64,000 nucleotides of DNA from Paracoccaceae bacterium (GCA_021741245.1 JAIOYF010000004.1:62001-126000), one strand, 5' to 3'. Positions 43,355 through 52,924 are shown, numbered from the stretch's first letter. Notes: generated by a model from the letters alone, not told the origin. Numbers and translations are program-made.

Positions 43355-44902
43355 ATGAAACGCAGAGACTTTCTTCGCAATACCACCGCCGTTCTGGGAA
43401 GTGGGGTGTTCATGGGGGCAAGCCTGCCCTCGGCCCTGTTCGCTCAAGAGACGCCCGCAACCGGTGGCACCCTGATCTGGGGGCATTCGGAAACCACCCA
43501 GAATCTTGACATGCACCAGACCGGAACCGCGTCTTCGGGCCGTGTGTTGCAAAACATCCATTCATCGATTGTCACGGTCGACAAGGATCTGAACGTGATC
43601 CCGGGCCTGTGCGAAAGCTTTGAAGTGGCCCCTGATGGGCTGACCTATACCTTCAAGCTGCGGGCGGGCGTAAAGTTCCATAACGGAGCCACGATGACGG
43701 CGGCGGATGTGAAATACAGCTTTGAACGCTGCAAGGACCCTGCCACGGGGGCCGTGAACTTTGAGGTGTTCAATAACGTCGCTGCCGTTGAAACCCCCGA
43801 TGACCTGACCGTTGTAATCAAGATGAGTGCGGTGAACGCGCCCTTCTTGTCGCGGCTTGCAGAAAACGGTGCAGGCGTGGTGATGCCGGTGGACAGCGGC
43901 CCGACCCAAGGCACCAACCCGATGGGGGCGGGCCCGTTCAAATTCGTCAGCTACGAAGTTGGCACCGTGGTCAAGATGGCCCGGTTCGACGATTACTGGG
44001 AGGGCCCGTCCTATCTGGATGCTGTCGAGGCGCGCGAGATCACCGAACCCACCACCCGCCTGACCGGCTTGCGCACGGGCGAGTTGCACATGATCAACGA
44101 CATCCCGCTGGACCGCGTTGGCGAATTGCAGGCCGACGCGGGCCTGCAAGTGAAAACATGGTTCCCGCTGAACTTCGACTTCATCAACATGAACCACACG
44201 TTCGAGCCGTTCAAGGACAAGCGGGTGCGCGTGGCCTTTGACATGATCATCGACAAAGAGGCCCTGATGGAGGGGGCCTTGTGGGGGCAGGGCGCCACGA
44301 CAGCCTCGCCCAGCTTCCCCACTTCGGCGGCCTATAATCAGGGTCTAAAGCCACGCGCGCAAGATATCGAGGGGGCCAAGGCCATGCTGGCCGAGGCGGG
44401 CTATCCCGAAGGCAGCCTGAACATCGTGTTCAAGGCCACCACCAACTATCCCTATCACATTGAAACCGCGCAGATCCTTGTCGAGTGGTTCAAAATGGCA
44501 GGCGTCAATCTGACCATCGAGCAATTGACCTGGGCTGATTGGCTAAGCCAGTGCTGGGTCGATAAAGATTATCAGATGACGATGATGAACTTCTTCACGC
44601 TTTGGGAAAGCGATTTTCTGTATTTCAGCGTGTGGAACTCCACCGGGGCCTTCAACTATCGCGCCATCAATGACCCCATCATCGACGATCTGACCGCCAA
44701 GGCCCGCATCACGGTGGATGATGCCGAGCGCGCCAAGATCTATCAGGCCGTGCAACAACAGATCTGGGATGAAGCCCACGACATTGTGTTGTGGTTCCGC
44801 AATGGCACCATCGGGGCGCAGCCTGCGGTCATGGGGCTGGATACGGTCGTGCATCCAAATGGCTCCAACCTGAACTTCCACAAGGTTTGGCTCAAGGCCT
44901 GA
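43355..44902 (+). CDS. ABC importer substrate-binding protein, peptide/nickel (family 5) type
   Basis: 515 residues from ATG 43355 (GGAG upstream). Tat-like signal MKRRDFLRNTTAVLGSGVFMG. Family 5 landmarks: PGLCESFEVAPDGLTYTFKLRAGVKFHNGATMTAADVKYSFER, NPMGAGPFKFVSYE, DKRVRVAFDMIIDKEAL and the long C-terminal lobe. Sits between amidase and permease genes. Captures di- or oligopeptides or amide conjugates in the periplasm. Confidence 0.88.
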   Translation: MKRRDFLRNTTAVLGSGVFMGASLPSALFAQETPATGGTLIWGHSETTQNLDMHQTGTASSGRVLQNIHSSIVTVDKDLNVIPGLCESFEVAPDGLTYTFKLRAGVKFHNGATMTAADVKYSFERCKDPATGAVNFEVFNNVAAVETPDDLTVVIKMSAVNAPFLSRLAENGAGVVMPVDSGPTQGTNPMGAGPFKFVSYEVGTVVKMARFDDYWEGPSYLDAVEAREITEPTTRLTGLRTGELHMINDIPLDRVGELQADAGLQVKTWFPLNFDFINMNHTFEPFKDKRVRVAFDMIIDKEALMEGALWGQGATTASPSFPTSAAYNQGLKPRAQDIEGAKAMLAEAGYPEGSLNIVFKATTNYPYHIETAQILVEWFKMAGVNLTIEQLTWADWLSQCWVDKDYQMTMMNFFTLWESDFLYFSVWNSTGAFNYRAINDPIIDDLTAKARITVDDAERAKIYQAVQQQIWDEAHDIVLWFRNGTIGAQPAVMGLDTVVHPNGSNLNFHKVWLKA

Positions 44903-44911
44903 TGCTTTCTT

Positions 44912-44933
44912 GCGGGCCCTGTGCGGGGCCCGC
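44912..44933 (+). promoter_or_regulatory. intercistronic stem-loop after the binding-protein gene
   Basis: Perfect 8-base arms GCGGGCCC / GGGCCCGC with a six-base loop, 10 bases after the stop, before the first permease gene. Same arrangement as after phnD and ugpB in this window. Confidence 0.6.
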
Positions 44934-44957
44934 GTCCTTTCGCTTGGGGTGCTTCAC

Positions 44958-45899
44958 ATGGCCTATGTGCTGAACCGGCTTTTGTCGGTGATCTTGACGC
45001 TGTTCCTGATCACACTGGTCACCTTTGCCGTGACCAACATCCTGCCCGGCGACGTGGCGATGATGATCATGGGCACCCAATCCAACCCTGAGGCCTTGGC
45101 GGGGCTGCGCCAAAGCCTTGGCCTGAACGATCCTTTGCTGGTGCAATACGGCCATTGGGTCGGTGGCATGGTGACGGGCGATTGGGGCACATCGCTGATC
45201 TTCAAAAAGCCCATCATCGAATTGCTGGGGCAAAAGGCGCTGGCCTCGGCGATCATCGTGATCATGTCGATGACGATTGCCTTGGCCTTGGCGGTTCCCT
45301 TGGGCGTCTGGGCGGCTGTGCACCGCGACAAGTGGCAAGATACGGTCAGTTCTTCATCGGCCTTGATGGGGGTCAGCTTGCCCGATTTCTTTTGGGGCAT
45401 ATTGATGATCCTTGTCTTTGCCCGCTGGTTGGGGTGGTTCCCATCCTCGGGGTTTGTCGACCCATCGGTGGATTTCTGGGCCACCTTGCGCCACGCCTTT
45501 TTGCCCTCATTCGCGCTGGGCCTTGGTCTCATGGCGCATCTGACGCGGATGACCCGCTCCACCATGACGGGGATATTGTCGCAAGAGTTCATACGCGTGG
45601 CCCGCGCCAAGGGGCTTGCCGAGCGGACGGTGATCTGGCGCTATGCCTTGGCCAATGCCATTGGCCCCGTGATCACCATTGCAGGTTTGCAGATTGGCTA
45701 TCTGTTTGGCTCCATCATCGTGATGGAAAGCCTGTTTGGCTATACAGGAATGGGCTGGCTGACCTATCAGGCGCTGCTCAATCGCGACCTGCCGCTGATC
45801 CAATACACGGTCGTATTCATCGCCGCCGTTGTGATGCTGACCAATCTGGCGGTAGACCTTTTGTACGTCGTCATCGACCCGCGCATTCGGTTGGGCTAG
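44958..45899 (+). CDS. ABC importer permease, DppB type
   Basis: 313 residues. Opening YVLNRLLSVILTLFLITLVTFAVTNILPGD, then LRQSLGLNDPLLVQYGHWVGGMVTGDWGTS and the EAA loop QEFIRVARAKGLAERTVIWRYALANAIGPVI. First permease of a dipeptide/oligopeptide importer; three bases separate it from the second. Confidence 0.9.
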   Translation: MAYVLNRLLSVILTLFLITLVTFAVTNILPGDVAMMIMGTQSNPEALAGLRQSLGLNDPLLVQYGHWVGGMVTGDWGTSLIFKKPIIELLGQKALASAIIVIMSMTIALALAVPLGVWAAVHRDKWQDTVSSSSALMGVSLPDFFWGILMILVFARWLGWFPSSGFVDPSVDFWATLRHAFLPSFALGLGLMAHLTRMTRSTMTGILSQEFIRVARAKGLAERTVIWRYALANAIGPVITIAGLQIGYLFGSIIVMESLFGYTGMGWLTYQALLNRDLPLIQYTVVFIAAVVMLTNLAVDLLYVVIDPRIRLG

Positions 45900-45902
45900 G
45901 GC

Positions 45903-46718
45903 ATGAAGCGGTTCAAGACCACCAAGGGACTGATCGGGATTGTGCTGCTGTTGGTGATCCTTTTGGTCGCAATTCTGGGGCCTATGGTCATTCCGCCTGA
46001 TGCCGCCACAGCGATGGATATGCGCGCCCGTCGTGCCCCCCCCAGCCTGACCCATTTCTTTGGCACTGACCAATTGGGCCGCGACATGTTCTACCGCGTG
46101 ATCCTTGGCACGCGCACCTCACTGGAAATCGCCGTCTCGGCAGTTGTGATGAGCATTGTTCTGGGCCTGCCACTTGGCCTGATCTCGGGCTATTTAGGCG
46201 GCTTGATCGACAACGTGCTGATGCGTCTGGTCGATACGCTGCTGGCCTTTCCGGCCCTTTTGTTGGCGCTGACCATTTCTGCGGTGCTGGGGCCAAATAT
46301 CCAAAACACCATCATCGCCATCGGCGTGGCCTTTACCCCCTATCTTGCCCGGATCATAAGGGGTGAGGCGCTGCGGGTTGCCCAGATGCCCTATGTCGAG
46401 GCGGCACGGTCCTCCGGCACCACCGACATCATGATCATGTGGCGCCATGTGCTGCCCAACATCATGCCCGCCGTCATTGTGCAAAGCACGATCAGCCTTG
46501 CCTTTGCGATCTTGGCCGAGGCGGGGCTGTCGTTTCTGGGGCTGGGCACGCAACCCCCCGCCGCCAGTTGGGGGCTGATGATCCAAGCCTCACGCGATCA
46601 ATTGGACATCGCGCCATGGACCGCACTTGTGCCGGGGATGGCCGTGGCGCTGACGGTGCTGGGGCTGAACATGTTTGGCGATGTGCTGCGCGACATTCTG
46701 GACCCACGGGCAAAATGA
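45903..46718 (+). CDS. ABC importer permease, DppC type
   Basis: 271 residues. First span KGLIGIVLLLVILLVAILGP, FFGTDQLGRDMFYRVILGTRTSL and EAA loop MPYVEAARSSGTTDIMIMWRHVLPNIMP, all DppC-typical. Forms the channel with the DppB-like protein. Confidence 0.9.
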   Translation: MKRFKTTKGLIGIVLLLVILLVAILGPMVIPPDAATAMDMRARRAPPSLTHFFGTDQLGRDMFYRVILGTRTSLEIAVSAVVMSIVLGLPLGLISGYLGGLIDNVLMRLVDTLLAFPALLLALTISAVLGPNIQNTIIAIGVAFTPYLARIIRGEALRVAQMPYVEAARSSGTTDIMIMWRHVLPNIMPAVIVQSTISLAFAILAEAGLSFLGLGTQPPAASWGLMIQASRDQLDIAPWTALVPGMAVALTVLGLNMFGDVLRDILDPRAK

Positions 46719-46731
46719 AGGGATGGGCATC

Positions 46732-48549
46732 ATGAAAGACATCGTCACGGTCGATCATCTGCGCGTCGAATTTTCCACCGATGATGGCCCTGTGATCGGG
46801 GTCAAGGATGTGTCCTTTGCCATCGCGCCGGGTGAGACGCTGTGTGTCGTGGGCGAAAGCGGGTCGGGCAAATCCGTCACCTCGCTTTCCTTGATGCGCT
46901 TGGTCGAGTTTGGCGGCGGCACCATCACCAACGGGGCGCTGAACTTCGTGCGGATGGATGGCACCACCCTTGATGTGGCGGCCGCCTCGCCGCAGGTGAT
47001 GGGGGCTGTGCGCGGCAATGAGATCGGGATGATTTTTCAAGAACCGATGACGGCGCTGAACCCCGTCTTTACCATTGAGCGCCAGTTGACCGACGGCTTG
47101 ATGCTGCACAAGGGCCTGAGCCAAGAGGCGGCAACGGCGCGGGCGTTGGATCTGCTGAAAAGTGTGCGCATCCCGGAGCCTGAGCGGCGGCTGAAGCAAT
47201 ACCCGCATGAACTTTCCGGCGGCATGCGTCAGCGGGTGGTGATTGCCATTGCCATTGCCATGGCCTGCGAGCCGAAACTTCTGATCGCGGATGAGCCGAC
47301 AACGGCGCTGGATGTCACCATTCAGGCCGAGATTTTGGCCCTGATCAATCGGTTAAAGCGCGAAAACGGCATGGCCGTGTTGTTCATCACCCATGATATG
47401 GCTGTTGTGGCGCAGATGGCGGACCGTGTCGTGGTGATGCGCCATGGCAGCATTGTCGAGACAGGCACGGTCCAACAAATCTTTGAAAACCCGCAAGAGG
47501 ATTATACCAAGGCCCTGCTGGCGGCTGTGCCCAAGCTTGGCGAGATGAAGGGCAAAGCCGCCCCGGAACGGATGCGCCTGATCGGGGATGAGGCGGCGCG
47601 CGCGGCCCAAACCGCCCCCAAACCCCGCAAACCGCAGGTCTTGCTGCAGGTCAAGAACTTGACCACCCGCTTTCCGGTAAAGGGTGGCATCTTGCGCCGC
47701 ACAGTTGCGCAGGTGCATGCGGTCGAGGATGTCAGCTTTACCCTGAACGTGGGCGAAACCCTTGCCCTCGTTGGGGAATCTGGTTGCGGAAAGTCAAGTT
47801 GCGGCCGATCAATCCTGCGCCTGATTGAGCCCACAAGTGGCGAGGTCTGGATAGGTGGCCGCGATATCGGTGCGCTGAACCGCCAAGATCTGCGCCGCGC
47901 GCGCGCCGATATGCAGATGGTGTTCCAAGACCCCTTTGCCAGCCTGAACCCCTATCGGCGGCTTAAGGATCAGGTGGCCGAACCCATCCAGAATTTCGGT
48001 CTTGCCTCGGGCGCAGAGCTTCGGGACTGGGTCTTGCAGCTTTTTGACCGGGTGCGCCTGCCACGTGAGTTCATGAACCGCTTTCCGCATGAACTTTCCG
48101 GCGGGCAGCGGCAGCGCGTGGCCATTGCGCGCGCTTTGGCCGTGAACCCCAAGCTGATCGTGGCGGATGAGGCGGTGTCAGCCCTTGATGTCTCGGTGCA
48201 GGCGCAGGTGTTGAACCTGATGATGGAATTGCAAGAGGATCTGGGCCTGTCTTACCTGTTCATCAGTCATGACATGGCGGTGGTGGAACGTGTCGCGCAT
48301 CATGTGGGTGTGATGTATCTGGGCCGGATCGTTGAAATCGGCCCGCGTGGATCGGTGTTTGACAACCCAAGCCATCCTTATACCAAATCGCTGCTTTCGG
48401 CGGTGCCGATTGCCGACCCGTCCAAGCGCCGCTTTGCGGAGGATCTGGCCTTTAAACCGATCAGCTCGCCCATCTTTCCGCTGGACCATCGGCCCGCTCT
48501 GTCTGTTTATACCGAAGTTGCACCGGGGCATCACGTCCTGCAGGCCTGA
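46732..48549 (+). CDS. fused ABC importer ATPases, DppD-DppF (GsiA-like)
   Basis: 605 residues from the ATG at 46732; an upstream ATG at 46723 sits too close to the purine-rich site. Two complete nucleotide-binding domains: Walker A GESGSGKS and GESGCGKS, signatures LSGGMRQR and LSGGQRQR, Walker B LLIADEPTTALDV and LIVADEAVSALDV. In the second, the residue after Glu is Ala, a common variant. The joining linker carries the oligopeptide/dipeptide C-terminal domain. Energises the importer. Confidence 0.9.
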   Translation: MKDIVTVDHLRVEFSTDDGPVIGVKDVSFAIAPGETLCVVGESGSGKSVTSLSLMRLVEFGGGTITNGALNFVRMDGTTLDVAAASPQVMGAVRGNEIGMIFQEPMTALNPVFTIERQLTDGLMLHKGLSQEAATARALDLLKSVRIPEPERRLKQYPHELSGGMRQRVVIAIAIAMACEPKLLIADEPTTALDVTIQAEILALINRLKRENGMAVLFITHDMAVVAQMADRVVVMRHGSIVETGTVQQIFENPQEDYTKALLAAVPKLGEMKGKAAPERMRLIGDEAARAAQTAPKPRKPQVLLQVKNLTTRFPVKGGILRRTVAQVHAVEDVSFTLNVGETLALVGESGCGKSSCGRSILRLIEPTSGEVWIGGRDIGALNRQDLRRARADMQMVFQDPFASLNPYRRLKDQVAEPIQNFGLASGAELRDWVLQLFDRVRLPREFMNRFPHELSGGQRQRVAIARALAVNPKLIVADEAVSALDVSVQAQVLNLMMELQEDLGLSYLFISHDMAVVERVAHHVGVMYLGRIVEIGPRGSVFDNPSHPYTKSLLSAVPIADPSKRRFAEDLAFKPISSPIFPLDHRPALSVYTEVAPGHHVLQA

Positions 48550-48559
48550 AGGAGGAACC

Positions 48560-49732
48560 ATGCCGATCAAGAACCGTCTTTCCGAAATGCAGGCCGAAAT
48601 CACGGCCTGGCGGCGCGATCTGCACGAAAACCCGGAACTGATGTACGAGGTGCACCGCACCGCCGCCACCGTGGCCGAAAAGCTGCGCGAATTTGGCTGT
48701 GACGAGGTGGTGACGGGCATTGGCCGCACGGGTGTTGTGGGCGTGATCAAGGGCAAGACCGATACGCGCGGCCATGTCGTGGGCCTGCGCGCCGATATGG
48801 ACGCCTTGCCGATCTTTGAAGCGACGGGGCTGCCCTATGCCTCCAAGACCCCCGGAAAGATGCATGCCTGCGGGCATGACGGGCACACGGCCATGTTGCT
48901 GGGGGCCGCGAAGTATCTGGCCGAGACGCGCAATTTCGATGGTGCGGTTGCCGTGGTGTTTCAGCCCGCCGAAGAGGGCGGTGCCGGGGGCGAGGCGATG
49001 ATCAAGGACGGGCTGATCCCGCGCTTTCGCATCAAGGAAATCTACGGCATGCACAATTCCCCCGGCTTGCCGGTGGGGCATTTCTCGATCAAGTCCGGCC
49101 CGTTTTATGCCGCGACCGATAATTTCACGCTGCATCTTTCGGGAAAGGGCGGGCATGCGGCCTATCCGCATCGGGCGGTGGACACCACCGTGATGGCCAG
49201 CCAGATCGTGATGACCCTGCAAACCATCGTCTCGCGCAACACCGATCCGCTGGCATCGGTCGTGGTGTCGGTCACCTCCCTGCGCACGGAATCTGATGCA
49301 TGGAACGTGATCCCCGAGCGCGTGGAAATCCGGGGCACCGTGCGCACCTTTGACCCCGATCTGCGCAAGATGGCGGAAGAGCGGCTGAAAACCATCGTCA
49401 CCAGTACGGTTCAGGCCTTTGGCGGCAGCGTCGATCTGGTCTGGAGTCCCGGCTATCCGGCGATGGTCAATGCCGAGCGGGAAACGGCCTTCGCGGCCGA
49501 GGTCGCGGCCAAGATTTCGGGCCCCCTTGCTGTCAACAGCGATTGCCCGGCCATCATGGGCGGCGAGGATTTCGCCTATATGCTGGAGGCTTGCCCCGGT
49601 GCCTATATTCAGGTGGGCAATGGCAACACCGCCGAAGTGCACCATCCCGAATACAATTTCGATGATGAGGTGATCCCCTTCGGGGCCTCATACTGGGCGG
49701 AACTTGTCGAAACGCGGATGCCTGCGGCATGA
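48560..49732 (+). CDS. M20D amidohydrolase (hippurate hydrolase / N-acyl amino acid deacylase-like)
   Basis: 390 residues, AAGGAGG before the ATG. Metal-site motifs VVGLRADMDALPI, MHACGHDGHTAMLLGAA, VVFQPAEEGGAGG (Glu pair) and MGGEDFAYML, plus a dimerisation domain with GKGGHAAYPHRAVD. Cleaves acyl or aminoacyl amides. It follows the importer genes, so it likely processes the imported conjugate. Confidence 0.9.
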   Translation: MPIKNRLSEMQAEITAWRRDLHENPELMYEVHRTAATVAEKLREFGCDEVVTGIGRTGVVGVIKGKTDTRGHVVGLRADMDALPIFEATGLPYASKTPGKMHACGHDGHTAMLLGAAKYLAETRNFDGAVAVVFQPAEEGGAGGEAMIKDGLIPRFRIKEIYGMHNSPGLPVGHFSIKSGPFYAATDNFTLHLSGKGGHAAYPHRAVDTTVMASQIVMTLQTIVSRNTDPLASVVVSVTSLRTESDAWNVIPERVEIRGTVRTFDPDLRKMAEERLKTIVTSTVQAFGGSVDLVWSPGYPAMVNAERETAFAAEVAAKISGPLAVNSDCPAIMGGEDFAYMLEACPGAYIQVGNGNTAEVHHPEYNFDDEVIPFGASYWAELVETRMPAA

Positions 49733-49743
49733 AAGGACACAGC

Positions 49744-51108
49744 GTGAACTGGTCAGACTATCTGGACGCCAACCAATCCCGTTTTGTGGATGAACTCCTC
49801 GATTTCGTGCGTATCCCTTCGGTTTCGGCGTCTGACGCGCATGTGGCGGATGTTGTTGCGGCGGGAAATTGGGTGGTGGCGCGGCTGCTGTCTGCGGGCA
49901 TGGAAAACGTCCGCATGATGCCGACCGAGGGGCATCCGGTGGTCTACGGCGATTGGCTGCACGCAGGGCCGGGCAAGCCCACCATTTTGATCTATGGTCA
50001 TTTTGATGTGCAACCCGCCGAACCCTTTGATCTGTGGCAAACCCCGCCCTTTGCGCCCGAAGTGCGCGATGGCAAGGTCTGGGGCAGAGGGGCCTCGGAT
50101 GACAAGGGCGGCATGCTGATCCCGATCCTGTCGATCGAGGCGATGCTGAAAACCACGGGCCGCCTGCCCGTCAATGTGAAGGTGTTCTTTGAGGGGCAAG
50201 AGGAAATCGGCTCTCCCCATCTGCCGCCCTTTATCAAGGCCAATGGCGCGCTCTTAAAGGCAGATATGATTTTTTCCGCCGATGGCAGCCAATGGGGGGA
50301 GGATCAGCCCAATCTGATCACGGGGCTAAAGGGTCTTGTTGCGGCGCAAATCACCGTCACCGGGGCAAAGGGCGATCAACATTCGGGCCAACAGGGTGGC
50401 GGCATTGCCAATCCCATTCAGGGGCTGTCGCATATCATCGCCTCGATGAAAGGGCTGGATGGCAAGATCGCGGTTGCGGGGTTTTATGACGATGTGATCG
50501 ACCTGACGATTGAGGATCGCGCCGCCATTGCCCGTGTGCCCTTTGACGAGGCGCAGTATATCGCGGACCTTGGGGTGCCGGATGTCTTTGGCGAAGAGGG
50601 GTATTCCACGCGTGAGCGTCTGTGGGCGCGCCCGACGCTGGAGATGAACGGCATCTGGGGCGGCTGGCAGGGCAATGGGATAAAGACCGTGCTGCCCGCA
50701 CAGGCCTTTGCCAAGATCACCTGCCGCCTTGTCGCAAACCAGCGCCCGGATGACATTTTCGCCCTTCTAAAATCCCATATCGAGGGCCATTGCCCAAGGG
50801 GTCTGCGGTTGCAGGTGGACAGGCTGGCTGGCAGCGCCGATCCGTTCCTTGTGCCACCGGGCCATAATTCCAGCAGCGCCGCCGCCGAGGTTCTGACCGA
50901 GGTGTACGGCAAGGCCCCCTATATCACCCGCACGGGCGGCTCTATCCCTGTGATGACCATGCTTTTGAACGAACTGGGCGTTCATGCCACTGTTTTTGCC
51001 TTTGGCATGAACGACGAAAACCTGCACGCCCCGAACGAATTCTTCCGGCTTTCAAACTTTCGAACCGGGCAGACCGCCTATTGCAAGCTGTTGGAGCGGT
51101 TGGGGTAA
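49744..51108 (+). CDS. M20 family dipeptidase
   Basis: 454 residues from a GTG at 49744 with AAAGGA six bases upstream; an ATG at 49729 overlapping the previous stop (ATGA) is the alternative. M20A/F-type motifs are YGHFDVQPAEP, WGRGASDDKGGML, FEGQEEIGSPH, SADGSQW, DQHSGQQGG and MNDENLHAPNEFF. Carnosinase/PepV-like dipeptidases of this size are cytosolic dizinc enzymes. Last gene of the amidase-importer-peptidase operon. Confidence 0.88.
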   Translation: MNWSDYLDANQSRFVDELLDFVRIPSVSASDAHVADVVAAGNWVVARLLSAGMENVRMMPTEGHPVVYGDWLHAGPGKPTILIYGHFDVQPAEPFDLWQTPPFAPEVRDGKVWGRGASDDKGGMLIPILSIEAMLKTTGRLPVNVKVFFEGQEEIGSPHLPPFIKANGALLKADMIFSADGSQWGEDQPNLITGLKGLVAAQITVTGAKGDQHSGQQGGGIANPIQGLSHIIASMKGLDGKIAVAGFYDDVIDLTIEDRAAIARVPFDEAQYIADLGVPDVFGEEGYSTRERLWARPTLEMNGIWGGWQGNGIKTVLPAQAFAKITCRLVANQRPDDIFALLKSHIEGHCPRGLRLQVDRLAGSADPFLVPPGHNSSSAAAEVLTEVYGKAPYITRTGGSIPVMTMLLNELGVHATVFAFGMNDENLHAPNEFFRLSNFRTGQTAYCKLLERLG

Positions 51109-51126
51109 CAGGCGTTGTGGCTTATC

Positions 51127-51163
51127 CCATCCCTCGGGCGCATTTTCCGCGCCAGAGGGATGG
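51127..51163 (+). terminator. strong hairpin terminator after the dipeptidase gene
   Basis: CCATCCCTC pairs with GAGGGATGG and, inside, GGCGC with GCGCC around a seven-base loop; TTT follows. Located 18 bases after the stop and before the convergent cytochrome gene. Confidence 0.75.
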
Positions 51164-51193
51164 TTTCACACGTGCAGGCGCAAGGAAAAGCCC

Positions 51194-52441
51194 CTATTTG
51201 GCGGTCAAGGCTGCCGACAGGTCGGCGTCTGTCCATGCTGGCTTTGTGCTGAACCGCTGCCGCACGTAACGTGCCAGCGCGGCAAGGTCCTCTTCGCCCA
51301 GCAAGGGAAAGCCGGGCATGGGTTTGACGAAATAGGCGCTTTCGGACGGAACAACGCCTTCAGTCACCACATGGTAAAGGTTCGCAGGCGTCGGCAGATT
51401 GACTGCGCTGCTTAGACCAAGGGGCACCATATCGGTGCCGTCCCGGTGGCAATTCTGGCAACTTTTCTCAAAAACCGCTTGGCCGGCGGCAAAACCCGGC
51501 GCCTCCGCGTTTGCATCCGCACTGGCGGCAAAGCTGCGAGCGGCCTCTGCAGCCGCAGGATCGCGTGCGGATTGCAGCGACAAGACATAGTCGGCAAGGG
51601 CGGTCGTATCCTCTTCGGGCAAGGCCGCTGTGTGGCGCTGTACATCCTGCATGGGGCCCGAAGCGATGCCATGGTCGGCATCCCAACCATCGTAGAAATA
51701 GTTCAGCAGCGCCTCTTGCGTCCACGGAACGGGCGCGGGGGAGGAGGCGTTCAGCGCCGGGGCATACCACCCCTCGACCACAGCCCCGGCATAGGGCCTG
51801 GCCGCATCTCGCGCGCCAAAGCGGTTGCGTGGCGTGTGGCAGGCGGCGCAATGGCCCAAACCTTCGGCCAGATACGCGCCCCGGTTCCATGCCTCATCCC
51901 GCGCCGGATCGGGCGCAAACGGGCCTTGGCACAGGTAAAGCAGGTTCCACCCGGCCATGGCCCGCCGGATATTGAAGGGGAAGGGCAGGGCGTCAGGCTG
52001 TGCCGGTTTCGCCACGGCAGGGCGCGACATCAGAAAGGCGTAGATTGCGGCAAGATCGGCGTCAGAGGTGTTGGTAAAGCTGTCATAGGGAAAGGCGGGA
52101 TAAAGCAGGTGCCCATCCCGGCTGATGCCTTGACGCATCGCGCGGGTGAAAGCCACCTCGGACCAAGTGCCGATGCCGGTGTCTGGATCGGGCGTGATGT
52201 TGGTGGAATGGATCGTGCCAAAAGGGGTGGGCAAGCCAATGCCGCCGGAGAGGTCTTGCCCATGGCAGCTTTCGCAACCGCCAAAGGTGGCAAGGACCTC
52301 GCCCCTTGCCACCAAGGCCGCGTCAAACGATGCCGCGTTTAGCGGCGCTATGGGTGCGATCGCCCCGGCCCGCCCGGCCCAAACCCATGCGCCCCCTGTC
52401 GCCAGTGCGGCCAGCAGAATTCCCGATAGTACCAATCGCAT
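51194..52441 (-). CDS. triheme c-type cytochrome, alcohol-dehydrogenase cytochrome-subunit-like
   Basis: 415 residues. An uncleaved or signal hydrophobic N-terminus (MRLVLSGILLAALATGGAW) precedes three heme c domains: CESCH at 56-60, CAACH at 198-202 and CQNCH at 328-332. The first domain has GIGLPTPFGTIHSTNITPDPDTGIG, as in membrane-bound dehydrogenase cytochrome subunits. Likely electron acceptor of the divergent molybdenum hydroxylase, passing electrons to the respiratory chain. Confidence 0.87.
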   Translation of the reverse strand: MRLVLSGILLAALATGGAWVWAGRAGAIAPIAPLNAASFDAALVARGEVLATFGGCESCHGQDLSGGIGLPTPFGTIHSTNITPDPDTGIGTWSEVAFTRAMRQGISRDGHLLYPAFPYDSFTNTSDADLAAIYAFLMSRPAVAKPAQPDALPFPFNIRRAMAGWNLLYLCQGPFAPDPARDEAWNRGAYLAEGLGHCAACHTPRNRFGARDAARPYAGAVVEGWYAPALNASSPAPVPWTQEALLNYFYDGWDADHGIASGPMQDVQRHTAALPEEDTTALADYVLSLQSARDPAAAEAARSFAASADANAEAPGFAAGQAVFEKSCQNCHRDGTDMVPLGLSSAVNLPTPANLYHVVTEGVVPSESAYFVKPMPGFPLLGEEDLAALARYVRQRFSTKPAWTDADLSAALTAK

Positions 52442-52446
52442 CCGGC

Positions 52447-52698
52447 CTAGGCTCCCTTGTTCACACTGCTTTGCTCGGGCACTGCGATGGGTGCGCGCGT
52501 GCGCCAATCCCACGTCCGCACGGCTGCCCCGGATTGGGCGATGATCCAGATATCACTGGGGGCATTGCAAAAACTGTCGACGCCAAACCGCGCCCAATGG
52601 GCCATCTGCGCCTCAGCCGCGGTCAGATCATCAAACACTTCGCGTGCAACCTCGCCCTCCCATTCGGGCGATCTGAGGTAAGCCACAAGAAGATACAT
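52447..52698 (-). CDS. small conserved-looking hypothetical protein
   Basis: 83 residues from the ATG at 52698 (AGGG about 12 bases upstream). Sequence MYLLVAYLRSPEWEGEVAREVF, one cysteine, no signal peptide or clear membrane span, rich in Trp (four near the middle and end). It ends five bases before the cytochrome start, so the two are co-transcribed. No family recognised. Confidence 0.5.
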   Translation of the reverse strand: MYLLVAYLRSPEWEGEVAREVFDDLTAAEAQMAHWARFGVDSFCNAPSDIWIIAQSGAAVRTWDWRTRAPIAVPEQSSVNKGA

Positions 52699-52733
52699 TG
52701 CCGCGACCACCCTTTCCAGAAACGCAAATCCTT

Positions 52734-52751
52734 ATTTATAGATCTATAAAT
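52734..52751. promoter_or_regulatory. 18-base perfect palindrome in divergent promoter
   Basis: ATTTATAGATCTATAAAT, an AT-rich island in GC-rich DNA, between the divergent small-protein/cytochrome operon and the iorAB genes. Best explained as operator of a dimeric regulator not encoded nearby. Confidence 0.6.
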
Positions 52752-52892
52752 TAGCTTGCGCGACTCAGCGAGTGGGAGTCAAGCTGTTCTCACCAAGGTG
52801 AAGAATGGGGCCGCCTGACAGTGACCTTGGTGAATTTCTAAGCACTCTGTAAACCGGCAATAGCATATTCAACGGCGGCCTTACCAAGAATG

Positions 52893-52906
52893 CATCCCGC
52901 GGGATG
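52893..52906 (+). promoter_or_regulatory. palindrome just before the iorA ribosome site
   Basis: CATCCCGCGGGATG, a perfect 14-base palindrome seven bases ahead of the GGGGAGG site of the iorA-like gene. DNA operator or small leader hairpin. Confidence 0.45.
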
Positions 52907-52924
52907 TGGAGGGGAGGACTTACC

